In this document: positions 34,312-41,700 of the stretch, in pieces | Layout: the number at the start of each line of letters is the position of its first letter | How positions within the stretch are numbered: position 1 is the stretch's first letter | Origin: an uncultured Clostridia bacterium | Lineage (GTDB): Bacteria > Bacillota > Clostridia > Christensenellales > Borkfalkiaceae | Direction of reading: 5' to 3' | Length of the DNA stretch: 64,000 nt | Assembly: GCA_944343275.1 (NCBI GenBank) | Contig: CALVMH010000008.1 | Span: forward strand, 20,335-84,334 | Translations under genes and position numbers: made by a program | The notes under the pieces: generated by a model | What the model saw: the letters and a program-made list of their open reading frames with translations, nothing else | What the model was told of the DNA's origin: nothing | Databases searched by the model: none

Positions 34312-34797
34312 ATGAAGCGCATCGGTGTTCTGTTTGTATGTCACGGGAATATTTGTCGTTCGCCGATGGCGGAGAGCGTGTTTTCCGCCGATGTCCGGCG
34401 GCGCGGAATGGCTGCGCGGTTCGACGTTTCGTCCGCTGCCACGCATACGGATGAACTCGGCAATCCGCCGCATCGCGGCACGCAGAGAAAACTTGCCGCA
34501 GAGGGCGTTCCACTCGTTCCGCACAGGGCAAGATTGCTCACACGGGCGGACGGGGAACGGTATGACTATATTCTCGGTATGGACGATGAAAACCTGCGGC
34601 ACATGCGGCGTATTCTGGGGGATTGTTCCGCGCGCACAGCGCTTCTGCTCGATTTCTCCGCACGGCCGCGCGCCATTGCCGATCCTTGGTATACGGGGAA
34701 TTTTGACGAGACGTTTGCAGACATTGCGGAAGGCTGTACGGCATTCTTTGAATATCTCTTGCGGGAACACGCCGAGACATTGAAAAAAATTCCGTAA
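34312..34797 (+). CDS. Low-molecular-weight protein-tyrosine (arginine) phosphatase
   Basis: A 161-residue protein with the C-x5-R loop VCHGNICRSPMAE (Cys10, Arg16) and a C-terminal general-acid motif DPWYTG. It dephosphorylates phosphotyrosine or, as in Bacillus YwlE, phosphoarginine; no McsB-type kinase is in the window, so specificity is unresolved. A G-rich stretch GGGGGTG is the likely ribosome site. Followed by the DtxR-like regulator with its own promoter. Confidence 0.92.
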   Translation: MKRIGVLFVCHGNICRSPMAESVFSADVRRRGMAARFDVSSAATHTDELGNPPHRGTQRKLAAEGVPLVPHRARLLTRADGERYDYILGMDDENLRHMRRILGDCSARTALLLDFSARPRAIADPWYTGNFDETFADIAEGCTAFFEYLLREHAETLKKIP

Positions 34798-34802
34798 ACA
34801 TC

Positions 34803-34831
34803 TTGACAACGCGCAAACATTGATGTATGAT
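34803..34831 (+). promoter_or_regulatory. Promoter of the DtxR-like regulator
   Basis: TTGACA at 34803-34808, a 17-base spacer and TATGAT at 34826-34831, which shows that the upstream in-frame ATG at 34827 is not the start. Confidence 0.75.
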
Positions 34832-34853
34832 CCGAGAAAGGCGGGTGAAACAG

Positions 34854-35219
34854 ATGAAAACACATGAATCACAGGAAATGTATCTGGAAACCATTCTGCT
34901 GCTGCGCAGAAAGCATTCGAGCGTGCGGTCGGTAGACATTGTAGAGGAGCTCGGCTATGCGAAGTCGAGCGTGTCCCGCGCCGTCAATCTGCTGCATGAC
35001 GGAGGGCTGATCGATATTGACGAAAACGGCGAGATCACGCTGACGGCGGAAGGGCGGAACAAGGCAGAGGCCGTCTACGAAAAGCACCGCGTCTTTACGG
35101 ATGCCTTTATGAAAATGGGCGCGTCGCATGCAGTCGCGGAGGAAAATGCCTGCCGCATCGAGCATGTTGTGTCCGACGAACTATTCAGGATCATCAAACG
35201 ATACTTTTCGGAACATTGA
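34854..35219 (+). CDS. DtxR/MntR-family metal-dependent regulator
   Basis: A 121-residue protein: SQEMYLETILLL, HTH segment VRSVDIVEELGYAKSSVSRAVNLL, a wing GEITLTAEGR, and a dimerisation/metal helix pair (AVAEENACRIEHVVSDELF, with Glu/Cys/His in the usual metal-site order). The domain content equals MntR-type, without an SH3 domain. It probably responds to Mn or Fe; no metal-transporter gene lies beside it. It ends at a strong bidirectional terminator shared with aroA. Confidence 0.88.
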   Translation: MKTHESQEMYLETILLLRRKHSSVRSVDIVEELGYAKSSVSRAVNLLHDGGLIDIDENGEITLTAEGRNKAEAVYEKHRVFTDAFMKMGASHAVAEENACRIEHVVSDELFRIIKRYFSEH

Positions 35220-35248
35220 ATGAGGGAGCGCAACGCGCTCCCTCATTT
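35219..35248. terminator. Bidirectional terminator between the DtxR-like gene and aroA
   Basis: A 12-bp perfect stem ATGAGGGAGCGC / GCGCTCCCTCAT with a 3-base loop. It overlaps the last codons of aroA on the minus strand. Confidence 0.75.
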
Positions 35249-36508
35249 CGTCAGGTTATCGAGAATCTCAAAATAATTTGCGAACGTCTTTTTGCAGCAG
35301 GCGGGGTCGTCCAGAGACACAGTTCCTGTTTTCAGCCCGATGAGGGAAAACGCCATTGCCACGCGGTGATCGCCGTATGTCGTGACCGTTCCGCCGGCAA
35401 CGGGGGCGGGATGAATGGTGACGCCGTCCGCATGTTCCTCAACGGGAACGCCGAGGGTGCGGAGATTTTCCGCAATGGCGCGGATTCGGTCGCACTCCTG
35501 TCCGCGCGTATGCGCGATCCCCGTGATGCGGGTCGCGGACGACGCGAAGGGGGCGAGCGCTGCCACGGTGAGCGACTGATCGGAATAGTCGCCCATGTTC
35601 TCCGTAAAACCTTGATACCCGTCAACGCCGCTGCCGTCCGCAAGCAGGCCGTCGGGGGTATCGGTGAACCGCACGCCCCGGTCGGCAAGCAGCTTTAGAA
35701 ATTGCGCATCGCCTTGCAGGGAAGGCAGATGAATGCGCCTGACGCGCACGCGCGCGGAGAGCAGAAGCGCAAGCGCATAAAAATAGCAAGCTCCCGAAAG
35801 ATCGCCCTCCACTTCAAAGCGCGCGGGAGAACGTGGAGAGGGGGAAATGAAGACCGTGTCTTCCCGCCGTTCACATGTCGCGCCGAATGCTTCGAGCATG
35901 CGCAGCGTCATGGCGAGATAGCTGCCGTGCGTGCGGCTCCCCGTAAGGTGCAGCGTAAAGGGACGGCTGAGCGCGGCTGCCAGCAAGATCCCGCTTGCAT
36001 ACTGCGTGCTCAGATCGGTATTGACGGTGAGCTCGTTCCCGCAAATCCCTTCCGAATGCATCCGAAAGGGGAAGTGCCCGTCTTCCGCGGCGCATTCGAT
36101 GGATACGCCGGCTTCCGACAGGACAGACAAGAGCTCCATCGGGCGTCTGCACATCTGCGCCGATGCGTCCATGGTATAATCCCCGCCGAGAAAAGCGAGG
36201 ACCGCCGTAAGAAAGCGAGCTGCCGTGCCCGCCGATTGTACGTTGAGCGAGGCGTGCCGATCGGGAACGTTGCCGCCGCAGCCGAAGACGCGGATGCCGT
36301 CTTGTTCCTCTCGGATATCGATCCTAAGCGCGCGCAGGCATCCGAGCATGGCGCGCGTATCCTCCGCAAACTTTCCGCATGACAAAAACACCTCACCCTT
36401 GCCGAATGCGGCAAGCACAAGTGCGCGGTTCAATATGCTCTTGGAGGCGGGGACATCCGTTTCGATGCAGTCATGAAAGGAAAATTTCCCGATGCGGTAA
36501 ACGCTCAT
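35243..36508 (-). CDS. aroA: 3-phosphoshikimate 1-carboxyvinyltransferase (EPSP synthase)
   Basis: A 421-residue EPSP synthase: PASKSILNRALVLAAF near the N-terminus, LNVQSAGTAARFL, TGSRTHGSYLAMT, and C-terminal YGDHRVAMAFSL and DPACCKKTFANYF. It makes EPSP from shikimate-3-phosphate and PEP. The start ATG 36508 follows the -10 box by six bases, so the mRNA is predicted leaderless; the open frame extends much further upstream but would cross the promoter. It lies near tyrA and divergent from the ygjP-like gene. Confidence 0.92.
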   Translation of the reverse strand: MSVYRIGKFSFHDCIETDVPASKSILNRALVLAAFGKGEVFLSCGKFAEDTRAMLGCLRALRIDIREEQDGIRVFGCGGNVPDRHASLNVQSAGTAARFLTAVLAFLGGDYTMDASAQMCRRPMELLSVLSEAGVSIECAAEDGHFPFRMHSEGICGNELTVNTDLSTQYASGILLAAALSRPFTLHLTGSRTHGSYLAMTLRMLEAFGATCERREDTVFISPSPRSPARFEVEGDLSGACYFYALALLLSARVRVRRIHLPSLQGDAQFLKLLADRGVRFTDTPDGLLADGSGVDGYQGFTENMGDYSDQSLTVAALAPFASSATRITGIAHTRGQECDRIRAIAENLRTLGVPVEEHADGVTIHPAPVAGGTVTTYGDHRVAMAFSLIGLKTGTVSLDDPACCKKTFANYFEILDNLTK

Positions 36509-36514
36509 ATCCCG

Positions 36515-36543
36515 ATTATACCCGCCGACGGAAAAAAAGTCAA
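36515..36543 (-). promoter_or_regulatory. Promoter predicting a leaderless aroA mRNA
   Basis: On the minus strand TTGACT (36543-36538), a 17-base spacer and TATAAT (36520-36515), then six bases to the ATG. Confidence 0.8.
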
Positions 36544-36581
36544 GAAATTGCCGCATTGATAGGCAAACGGCGGTAAAATTG

Positions 36582-36610
36582 TTGAAATGTGCCTCGCAAC
36601 ATGGTATACT
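36582..36610 (+). promoter_or_regulatory. Promoter predicting a leaderless ygjP-like mRNA
   Basis: TTGAAA at 36582-36587, a 17-base spacer and TATACT at 36605-36610, then six bases to ATG 36617. Confidence 0.8.
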
Positions 36611-36616
36611 ATTAGC

Positions 36617-37258
36617 ATGCGGAAACAGGACATCGTCATCATTCGAAGCGCGCGGAGAACGCTCTCCCTTTCCGTGAACGCACAGGGGCAGATTGTTGTG
36701 CGTGCGCCCGAAAAGATGCAAACGCGTGAGATCGAACGGTTTGTTTCGGAGCATGACGCATGGATCGCGCGCCGACGTGCGGAACTTGCACTCACGCGCC
36801 CGGATATGTCCGACGGCGCTCAGCTGCAAATTTGCGGAACAAATTATACGATCGTGCCGGGTGTACGCGCGCGCATCGTCGGGAATACGGTCGTTTTGCC
36901 TGAGGAGAGGCGCAAGGAAGCGCTTGCGGCACTGCTGCGCCGTATGGCACGGGTGCGGATGACGGCGTATCTCGAAGAATATGCGGCGCGCCGTGGATTT
37001 TCCTTTCGGGCGGTCCGCATTACGTCTGCAAAAAGCCGCTGGGGTTCCTGCAGCGCGGAGGGGACGATTTCGTTTTCCTACCGCACGGCGCTGCTCTCCG
37101 AGGAAGAGGCGCGGTATATTGCAGTGCACGAATTGTGCCATACGCGGCACATGGATCACAGTGCCGCATTCTGGAAGGAGGTTGCGGCGATCCTTCCGGG
37201 CTACGCCGCAATTCGGCGTGGATTGCGAAAAAAAAGCGGTGTTATGCTATTTTTCTGA
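36617..37258 (+). CDS. YgjP-like metallopeptidase-domain protein
   Basis: A 213-residue protein of the M48-like YgjP/DUF45 family: an N-terminal beta-rich part, TSAKSRWGSCSAEGTISFSYR and the zinc motif HELCHTRHMDHSAAFW (about residue 171). The family is annotated as metal-dependent hydrolase; E. coli YgjP has been reported as a UTP pyrophosphatase. The start ATG 36617 is leaderless by promoter position; an in-frame ATG at 36587 lies within the promoter. It is divergent from aroA. Confidence 0.87.
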   Translation: MRKQDIVIIRSARRTLSLSVNAQGQIVVRAPEKMQTREIERFVSEHDAWIARRRAELALTRPDMSDGAQLQICGTNYTIVPGVRARIVGNTVVLPEERRKEALAALLRRMARVRMTAYLEEYAARRGFSFRAVRITSAKSRWGSCSAEGTISFSYRTALLSEEEARYIAVHELCHTRHMDHSAAFWKEVAAILPGYAAIRRGLRKKSGVMLFF

Positions 37259-37267
37259 AAATAAAAT

Positions 37268-37289
37268 AGTACTATGCGTGACATAATAC
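37268..37289 (+). repeat. Dispersed palindrome, copy 4 (variant centre)
   Basis: AGTACTATG-CGT-GACATAATAC: same flanks and length as the other copies, but the three bases TCA at the centre are CGT. It lies nine bases after the ygjP-like stop, before tyrA. Confidence 0.75.
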
Positions 37290-37312
37290 AGCAAACAACG
37301 GAGAAACATTAC

Positions 37313-38131
37313 ATGCAGATCATCGTATATGGGCTTGGCATCATCGGCGCATCCGTCGCCGCTTCCCTGAAAGCTGCGGGGCACACGGTGCGCGGAATGA
37401 ACCGCAGCCGTGCGAGCATTGACTATGCACTCGAACACGGGATGATCGACGCGGAAGCGTCTGATTTTTCGGGTGCGGACGTCGTGTTCCTTGCTTTGCC
37501 GCCGCGCGTCACGATGCGCGTTCTCGATGAAGGGGCGTTTCCGGACGGCTGTATTGTTGCGGACATCTGCGGTATCAAGGCGCCTCTTGAAAAAATTGTT
37601 CGCTCCAAGCCGCGCGCATGGCGATATGTCGGAACCCATCCGATGGCGGGCAAGGAGACGTCCGGAATCCGTTCTGCGTCTGCGGATCTGTTCCGCGGCG
37701 CAAATTTCGTGCTTGTGCGTTCCGAAGGCTCCGACGACGATGCGCTTTGTACGGTGCGTGCGCTTGCCGCCGATATGGGATTTTCCCGCATCGTTGAATG
37801 CATTGCCTCCGAGCATGACAGAATGATCGCGCTCACGTCGCAGCTTGCCCATATCGTGGCGAACGCCTATGTCACAAGCCCGCTTGCCGCAAAGTGCACG
37901 GGGTTTACCGGAGGAAGTTTTCAGGATATGACGCGTGTCGCGCCCGTGGACGAAGACATGTGGGCAGAGCTGTTTGCGCTGAACGCGGAACCGCTGGAAA
38001 AAGAGCTTGCGCGCCTTACCGCCCGTCTGGAAGCTTTCCGCGGCGCTCTTTGCCGTGCAGACGAAGGGGAGCTGCGCGCGCTCATGCGCGAAGGAAAAGC
38101 TTGCTATGCGGAATTTTTCCGCGGAAAATAA
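37313..38131 (+). CDS. tyrA: Prephenate dehydrogenase
   Basis: A 272-residue NAD(P)-dependent dehydrogenase: VYGLGIIGASVAASL, the THPMAGKETSG active-site stretch, and LTSQLAHIVANAYV with the family histidine. It converts prephenate to 4-hydroxyphenylpyruvate for tyrosine. ATG 37313 follows CGGAGA; an in-frame ATG at 37274 falls inside palindrome copy 4 and gives a non-homologous extension. It lies two genes from aroA but in the opposite direction. Confidence 0.9.
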   Translation: MQIIVYGLGIIGASVAASLKAAGHTVRGMNRSRASIDYALEHGMIDAEASDFSGADVVFLALPPRVTMRVLDEGAFPDGCIVADICGIKAPLEKIVRSKPRAWRYVGTHPMAGKETSGIRSASADLFRGANFVLVRSEGSDDDALCTVRALAADMGFSRIVECIASEHDRMIALTSQLAHIVANAYVTSPLAAKCTGFTGGSFQDMTRVAPVDEDMWAELFALNAEPLEKELARLTARLEAFRGALCRADEGELRALMREGKACYAEFFRGK

Positions 38132-38161
38132 CGATATTCGTTCAAAATTGCCTTCAATCCA

Positions 38162-38190
38162 TTTACAAATCTTGTTTTTTGTATTATAAT
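38162..38190 (+). promoter_or_regulatory. Promoter predicting a (nearly) leaderless DUF1934 mRNA
   Basis: TTTACA at 38162-38167, a 17-base spacer and TATAAT at 38185-38190, eight bases before ATG 38199; no Shine-Dalgarno. Confidence 0.7.
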
Positions 38191-38198
38191 AGATTATA

Positions 38199-38591
38199 AT
38201 GAAGGCGTGTAAGGTCGAGATCGTCACATCGACGCAGGGCAATCGTTCGCGCTTTGCGGCAAGCGGGGCGATTTCCGAACGGGAAGACGGGTTTCATCTC
38301 ATCTGTACCGATGAAGGCGATGAGCTTTCGCTGGAACTGTGTGGAGCCGCGCTCCTTGTGTCGCGGCACGGCAGCCGGACAATGCACGCCCGTTTTCAGA
38401 ACGGAAAAAACGGCGAAGCGCGCTTAGGTATCGGCGGCGCGGAAGGGAAATTGCCCTTCTGCACCACAAAGCTCCTTCCGCGCAGAACACGGGACGGATG
38501 GCGGATCGCCCTGCAATATACTTTCTTTTCGGAGGACGTGCAGCGGTTTCACCTGTTGATCGCCGTCAATATCATATCGGAGGAACAATGA
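38199..38591 (+). CDS. DUF1934 (YwiB-like) beta-barrel protein
   Basis: A 130-residue predicted lipocalin-like beta-barrel: paired beta segments including ISEREDGFHLICTDE and GWRIALQYTFFSEDVQRFHLLIAVNI. The family (YwiB) has unknown function. It is the first gene of a run with the MBL protein, Rho and a ROK kinase; its stop overlaps the next ATG. The predicted leader is at most two or three bases. Confidence 0.75.
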   Translation: MKACKVEIVTSTQGNRSRFAASGAISEREDGFHLICTDEGDELSLELCGAALLVSRHGSRTMHARFQNGKNGEARLGIGGAEGKLPFCTTKLLPRRTRDGWRIALQYTFFSEDVQRFHLLIAVNIISEEQ

Positions 38592-39244
38592 AAATACGAT
38601 ATTTGGGGCACTCTTGTTTTGTCCTGACAGAGAGTACGGGAACGACCATCGTGACCGACCCCTTCGGTGCCATCGGCTATCCGATGCCGCCCGTGAAAGC
38701 GGATGCGGTGACGATTTCCCACGGGCACTACGATCATAACAACGTCGGCGCCGTTTCCGGGAGGGAGCGGGCACCCGTCGTGTTCCGGGAAGAGGGCACT
38801 TATGAGATCGGCGGAGTGGACATTACGGCGATCAGGAGCTATCACGACAGCGAACACGGCGAACGGCGGGGGGAAAACCTCATCTTCAAATTCCGCATGG
38901 ACGGTTTGGAGATCTGTCACCTCGGCGATCTGGGCGAGGATTGTTCCTCCGCACTCATCGAAACGCTGCTTCCCGTGCACGTTCTGCTCATTCCCGTGGG
39001 CGGAAATTATACCATCGACGCGCAGCAGGCAAAGGAATATGTTGACCGCATCATGCCCGCCATCGTCATTCCCATGCACTACAAGACGAAGGGACTGAAC
39101 GTGGACGTGGATAAGGTGGACGGGTTTGCCGACCTGTTTGATACCGAAGAAGTGGAGGAGCTCGGCGCGTGTGAACTTGAACTGTTCCGTGACGACATCT
39201 CGGAAGAAAGTACGAAAGTGATCATCATGGAACGGGAGAAATAA
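38588..39244 (+). CDS. Metallo-beta-lactamase-fold hydrolase (UPF0173-type)
   Basis: A 218-residue MBL-fold protein: YLGHSCFVL, the zinc motif SHGHYDHNN (about residues 44-52), GDLGEDC and IPMHYKTKG. It has the compact one-domain form of the UPF0173/UlaG-like group, whose substrate is unknown. A GGAGG-like site precedes the ATG, which overlaps the DUF1934 stop. Five bases separate it from rho. Confidence 0.85.
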   Translation: MKIRYLGHSCFVLTESTGTTIVTDPFGAIGYPMPPVKADAVTISHGHYDHNNVGAVSGRERAPVVFREEGTYEIGGVDITAIRSYHDSEHGERRGENLIFKFRMDGLEICHLGDLGEDCSSALIETLLPVHVLLIPVGGNYTIDAQQAKEYVDRIMPAIVIPMHYKTKGLNVDVDKVDGFADLFDTEEVEELGACELELFRDDISEESTKVIIMEREK

Positions 39245-39249
39245 TTTGC

Positions 39250-40713
39250 ATGGAATTAAAAACGGCGGAGCAGCGGTATCGGGAATTTCTCGATACCCTT
39301 CCTTTATCGACACTGCGCATCCTCGGCAGAAAAAAAGGGGTCATGCATGCATCTTCAAGCAATAAAGGCGACCTTATCGACGAGCTGATCGGCGTTCTGA
39401 CGGGTGCGCAGCAGCCCATGCGTCCGTCCAATCGGGGTGCGCCCGCAAAACAGACCTATATCGATCCCGTCATTTTGAAAAAAATTGAAGAGATCGGGCT
39501 GCTGTCCGCGCAGGATGAGCACACCCGCACGCAGATCCTGCGTGTCGCATCGGGGGAACTTGCGCCGACGCCTTCTTTCAACGATCCCGTATATACGGGC
39601 ATCCTGGAGATCACGGTGGGCGGATATGGTTTTGTGCGCGCTCACAATTGCCAGCCGTCCGCGTCGGGGGAAGATGTCTTTATTCCCGCTCCGACGCTGC
39701 ATGCATGGAAGCTGCGGGAGGGGGATTTTATCGGCTGTACCGCCAATCCGCAGCAAAAAAATACGGCAGCGGCAGTGGCGGCGCTGCTCAGCGTCAACGG
39801 CATGCCTGTCGGCGCGTATGAAGGGCGTCCGGAATTCGATAAACTGACGGCGGCGTATCCGCGTGAAAAACTGCCGCTTTCGGATGGCAGCAGCCAACTT
39901 TCCCTGCGCATCCTCGATTTGTTCGCGCCGATCGGAAAGGGGCAGCGTGCGCTCATTGTCGCGCCGCCCAAGGCGGGCAAAACGACGCTCTTGAAGAACA
40001 TCGCGTGCGCGATCGGGGACCGGTATCCTGAAATCGTTCTCGTCGTCCTACTCATCGACGAGCGTCCGGAAGAAGTGACCGACATGCGCGAAAGCGTGCG
40101 TGCCGCTACGATCATCTCTTCCACATTCGACGAGGGCGCCGAGCATCATGTGCGTGCCGCGCGCCTTGCGCTCGAACATGCCAAACGCTATGCAGAACTC
40201 GGCAAGGACGTTGTCGTGCTGCTCGATTCGCTCACCAAACTGACGCGTGCTTACAACTATCTTTCGGACAATACGGGCAAGACGCTCTCGGGCGGGCTGG
40301 ACGCCGGCGCCCTTGCGGAACCGAAACGGTTTTTCGGTGCGGCGCGTAACACGCGGGAGGCGGGAAGCCTCACCGTTCTTGCGACCGTCCTCGTTGACAC
40401 GGGAAGCCGCATGGACGATGTCATCTATGAGGAATTCAAAGGAACGGGAAATGCGGACATCGTACTCTCGCGCGAGCTTGCCGAACGCCGCATTTTTCCC
40501 GCCATTGACATCCGCCGTTCCGGAACGCGGAAAGAAGAACTGCTGCTTTCGAATGGAGAATTGTCTGCTGTTTCCGCATTGCGCGAACGCGGGATCGTCG
40601 ATACCGCAGGCGTCATCGAGATGCTGAAAAAGACGGAAGACAACAAAGAATTCGTCGCGCGCCTTCCCGAATGGCTGCGCGTCTATAAAAATCAAGAAAG
40701 GAAGAATAGCTAA
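39250..40713 (+). CDS. rho: Transcription termination factor Rho
   Basis: A 487-residue Rho. The N-terminal helical part is followed by the RNA-binding cold-shock-like domain ([20 protein letters not shown]), the primary-site residues DVFIPAPTL, Walker [12 protein letters not shown] (about residue 239), [15 protein letters not shown] and the Q/R-loop region [20 protein letters not shown]. It forms the hexameric RNA translocase that ends transcription. An N-terminal insertion (residues ~55-75, Pro/Ala-rich) is modest. Confidence 0.96.
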   Translation: MELKTAEQRYREFLDTLPLSTLRILGRKKGVMHASSSNKGDLIDELIGVLTGAQQPMRPSNRGAPAKQTYIDPVILKKIEEIGLLSAQDEHTRTQILRVASGELAPTPSFNDPVYTGILEITVGGYGFVRAHNCQPSASGEDVFIPAPTLHAWKLREGDFIGCTANPQQKNTAAAVAALLSVNGMPVGAYEGRPEFDKLTAAYPREKLPLSDGSSQLSLRILDLFAPIGKGQRALIVAPPKAGKTTLLKNIACAIGDRYPEIVLVVLLIDERPEEVTDMRESVRAATIISSTFDEGAEHHVRAARLALEHAKRYAELGKDVVVLLDSLTKLTRAYNYLSDNTGKTLSGGLDAGALAEPKRFFGAARNTREAGSLTVLATVLVDTGSRMDDVIYEEFKGTGNADIVLSRELAERRIFPAIDIRRSGTRKEELLLSNGELSAVSALRERGIVDTAGVIEMLKKTEDNKEFVARLPEWLRVYKNQERKNS

Positions 40714-41660
40714 TGGTCATCGGAATCGATCTCGGCGGAATGTCCGCCAAAGCCGCACGGCTCAACGGCGGCAAGCTGGAGGGAAAATCGCGCGTTGCGA
40801 CCTCCGCAAAAGCAACTGCCGAGGAGACGGCGGCGACACTTGCGGAACTTGCCGTGCAGACGGCGGAAAAAGCCGGCGGAAGTATGGACGATATTCAGGC
40901 GATCGGCATTGGCTCGCCCGGCGTTATTGACAGCGCGAACGGCGTCGTCGTCACCTGGACAAACTTCGGATGGAGCAATGTCCGCCTCGGTGCATTGGTG
41001 GAAAAGTATACGGGAAAAAAGACTTTCGTTCTCAACGATGCCAATGCTGCCGCGCTCGGAGAAGCAAAGTTCGGCGCGGGCAAGGAATATTCGGACAGCG
41101 TGCTCATCACACTCGGTACGGGCGTCGGCGGCGGGATCATTATCGGCGGGAAGCTGTTTGAAGGGTACCGCAGCGCGGGCGCCGAGCTGGGGCACATGGT
41201 CATCCGCATGGGCGGCGAACAGTGTACCTGCGGACGCCGCGGCTGTTTTGAACGCTACGCTTCGACGACGGCATTGCTGCGGCTGACGCGTGAAGGAATG
41301 CTCGCGGACCGTTCGAGCGCCATGTGGAAATTCGCGCCTACCCCCGAAGAGGCGGACGGGCGCACGGTCTTCCTTGCCATCCGCGAGGGCGATGCCGCTG
41401 CGCAGCGCGTCCTCGACGAATATATGCAGGGACTCGGGGAAGGCGTTGCCAACGTCATCAATATCTTCCGTCCGCAGGCAGTGATCCTGGGCGGAGGAAT
41501 CTCTGCGGAAGGGGAGACGCTGCTCGAACCGCTCCGCCGCTTTGTGCGTGCTCGCATGTATATTTCGGAGGAATACGCGCCGCTCTCCTTTGTCTGTGCA
41601 TCCCTCGGCAACGATGCGGGGCTGTACGGCGCCGCACAGTTCGCGTTCGAACGCCTGTAA
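40713..41660 (+). CDS. ROK-family sugar kinase (glucokinase-like)
   Basis: A 315-residue ROK protein: phosphate motif IGIDLGGMSAKAA, IGSPGVIDSANG, LNDANAAALGEAKFGA, TLGTGVGGGII, and the ROK zinc motif CTCGRRGCFERYAS. It is predicted to phosphorylate glucose or a related hexose with ATP. No DNA-binding domain is present, so it is a kinase rather than a ROK repressor. The ATG overlaps the rho stop (TAATG), and a strong terminator follows. Confidence 0.9.
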   Translation: MVIGIDLGGMSAKAARLNGGKLEGKSRVATSAKATAEETAATLAELAVQTAEKAGGSMDDIQAIGIGSPGVIDSANGVVVTWTNFGWSNVRLGALVEKYTGKKTFVLNDANAAALGEAKFGAGKEYSDSVLITLGTGVGGGIIIGGKLFEGYRSAGAELGHMVIRMGGEQCTCGRRGCFERYASTTALLRLTREGMLADRSSAMWKFAPTPEEADGRTVFLAIREGDAAAQRVLDEYMQGLGEGVANVINIFRPQAVILGGGISAEGETLLEPLRRFVRARMYISEEYAPLSFVCASLGNDAGLYGAAQFAFERL

Positions 41661-41671
41661 CATTCTGCATG

Positions 41672-41699
41672 AAAAAACCGCGCTTCGGCGCGGTTTTTT
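41672..41699. terminator. Bidirectional intrinsic terminator
   Basis: A 12-bp perfect stem AAAAAACCGCGC / GCGCGGTTTTTT with a TTCG loop, between the ROK kinase and the convergent PadR-like gene. Confidence 0.92.
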
Positions 41700-41700
41700 A

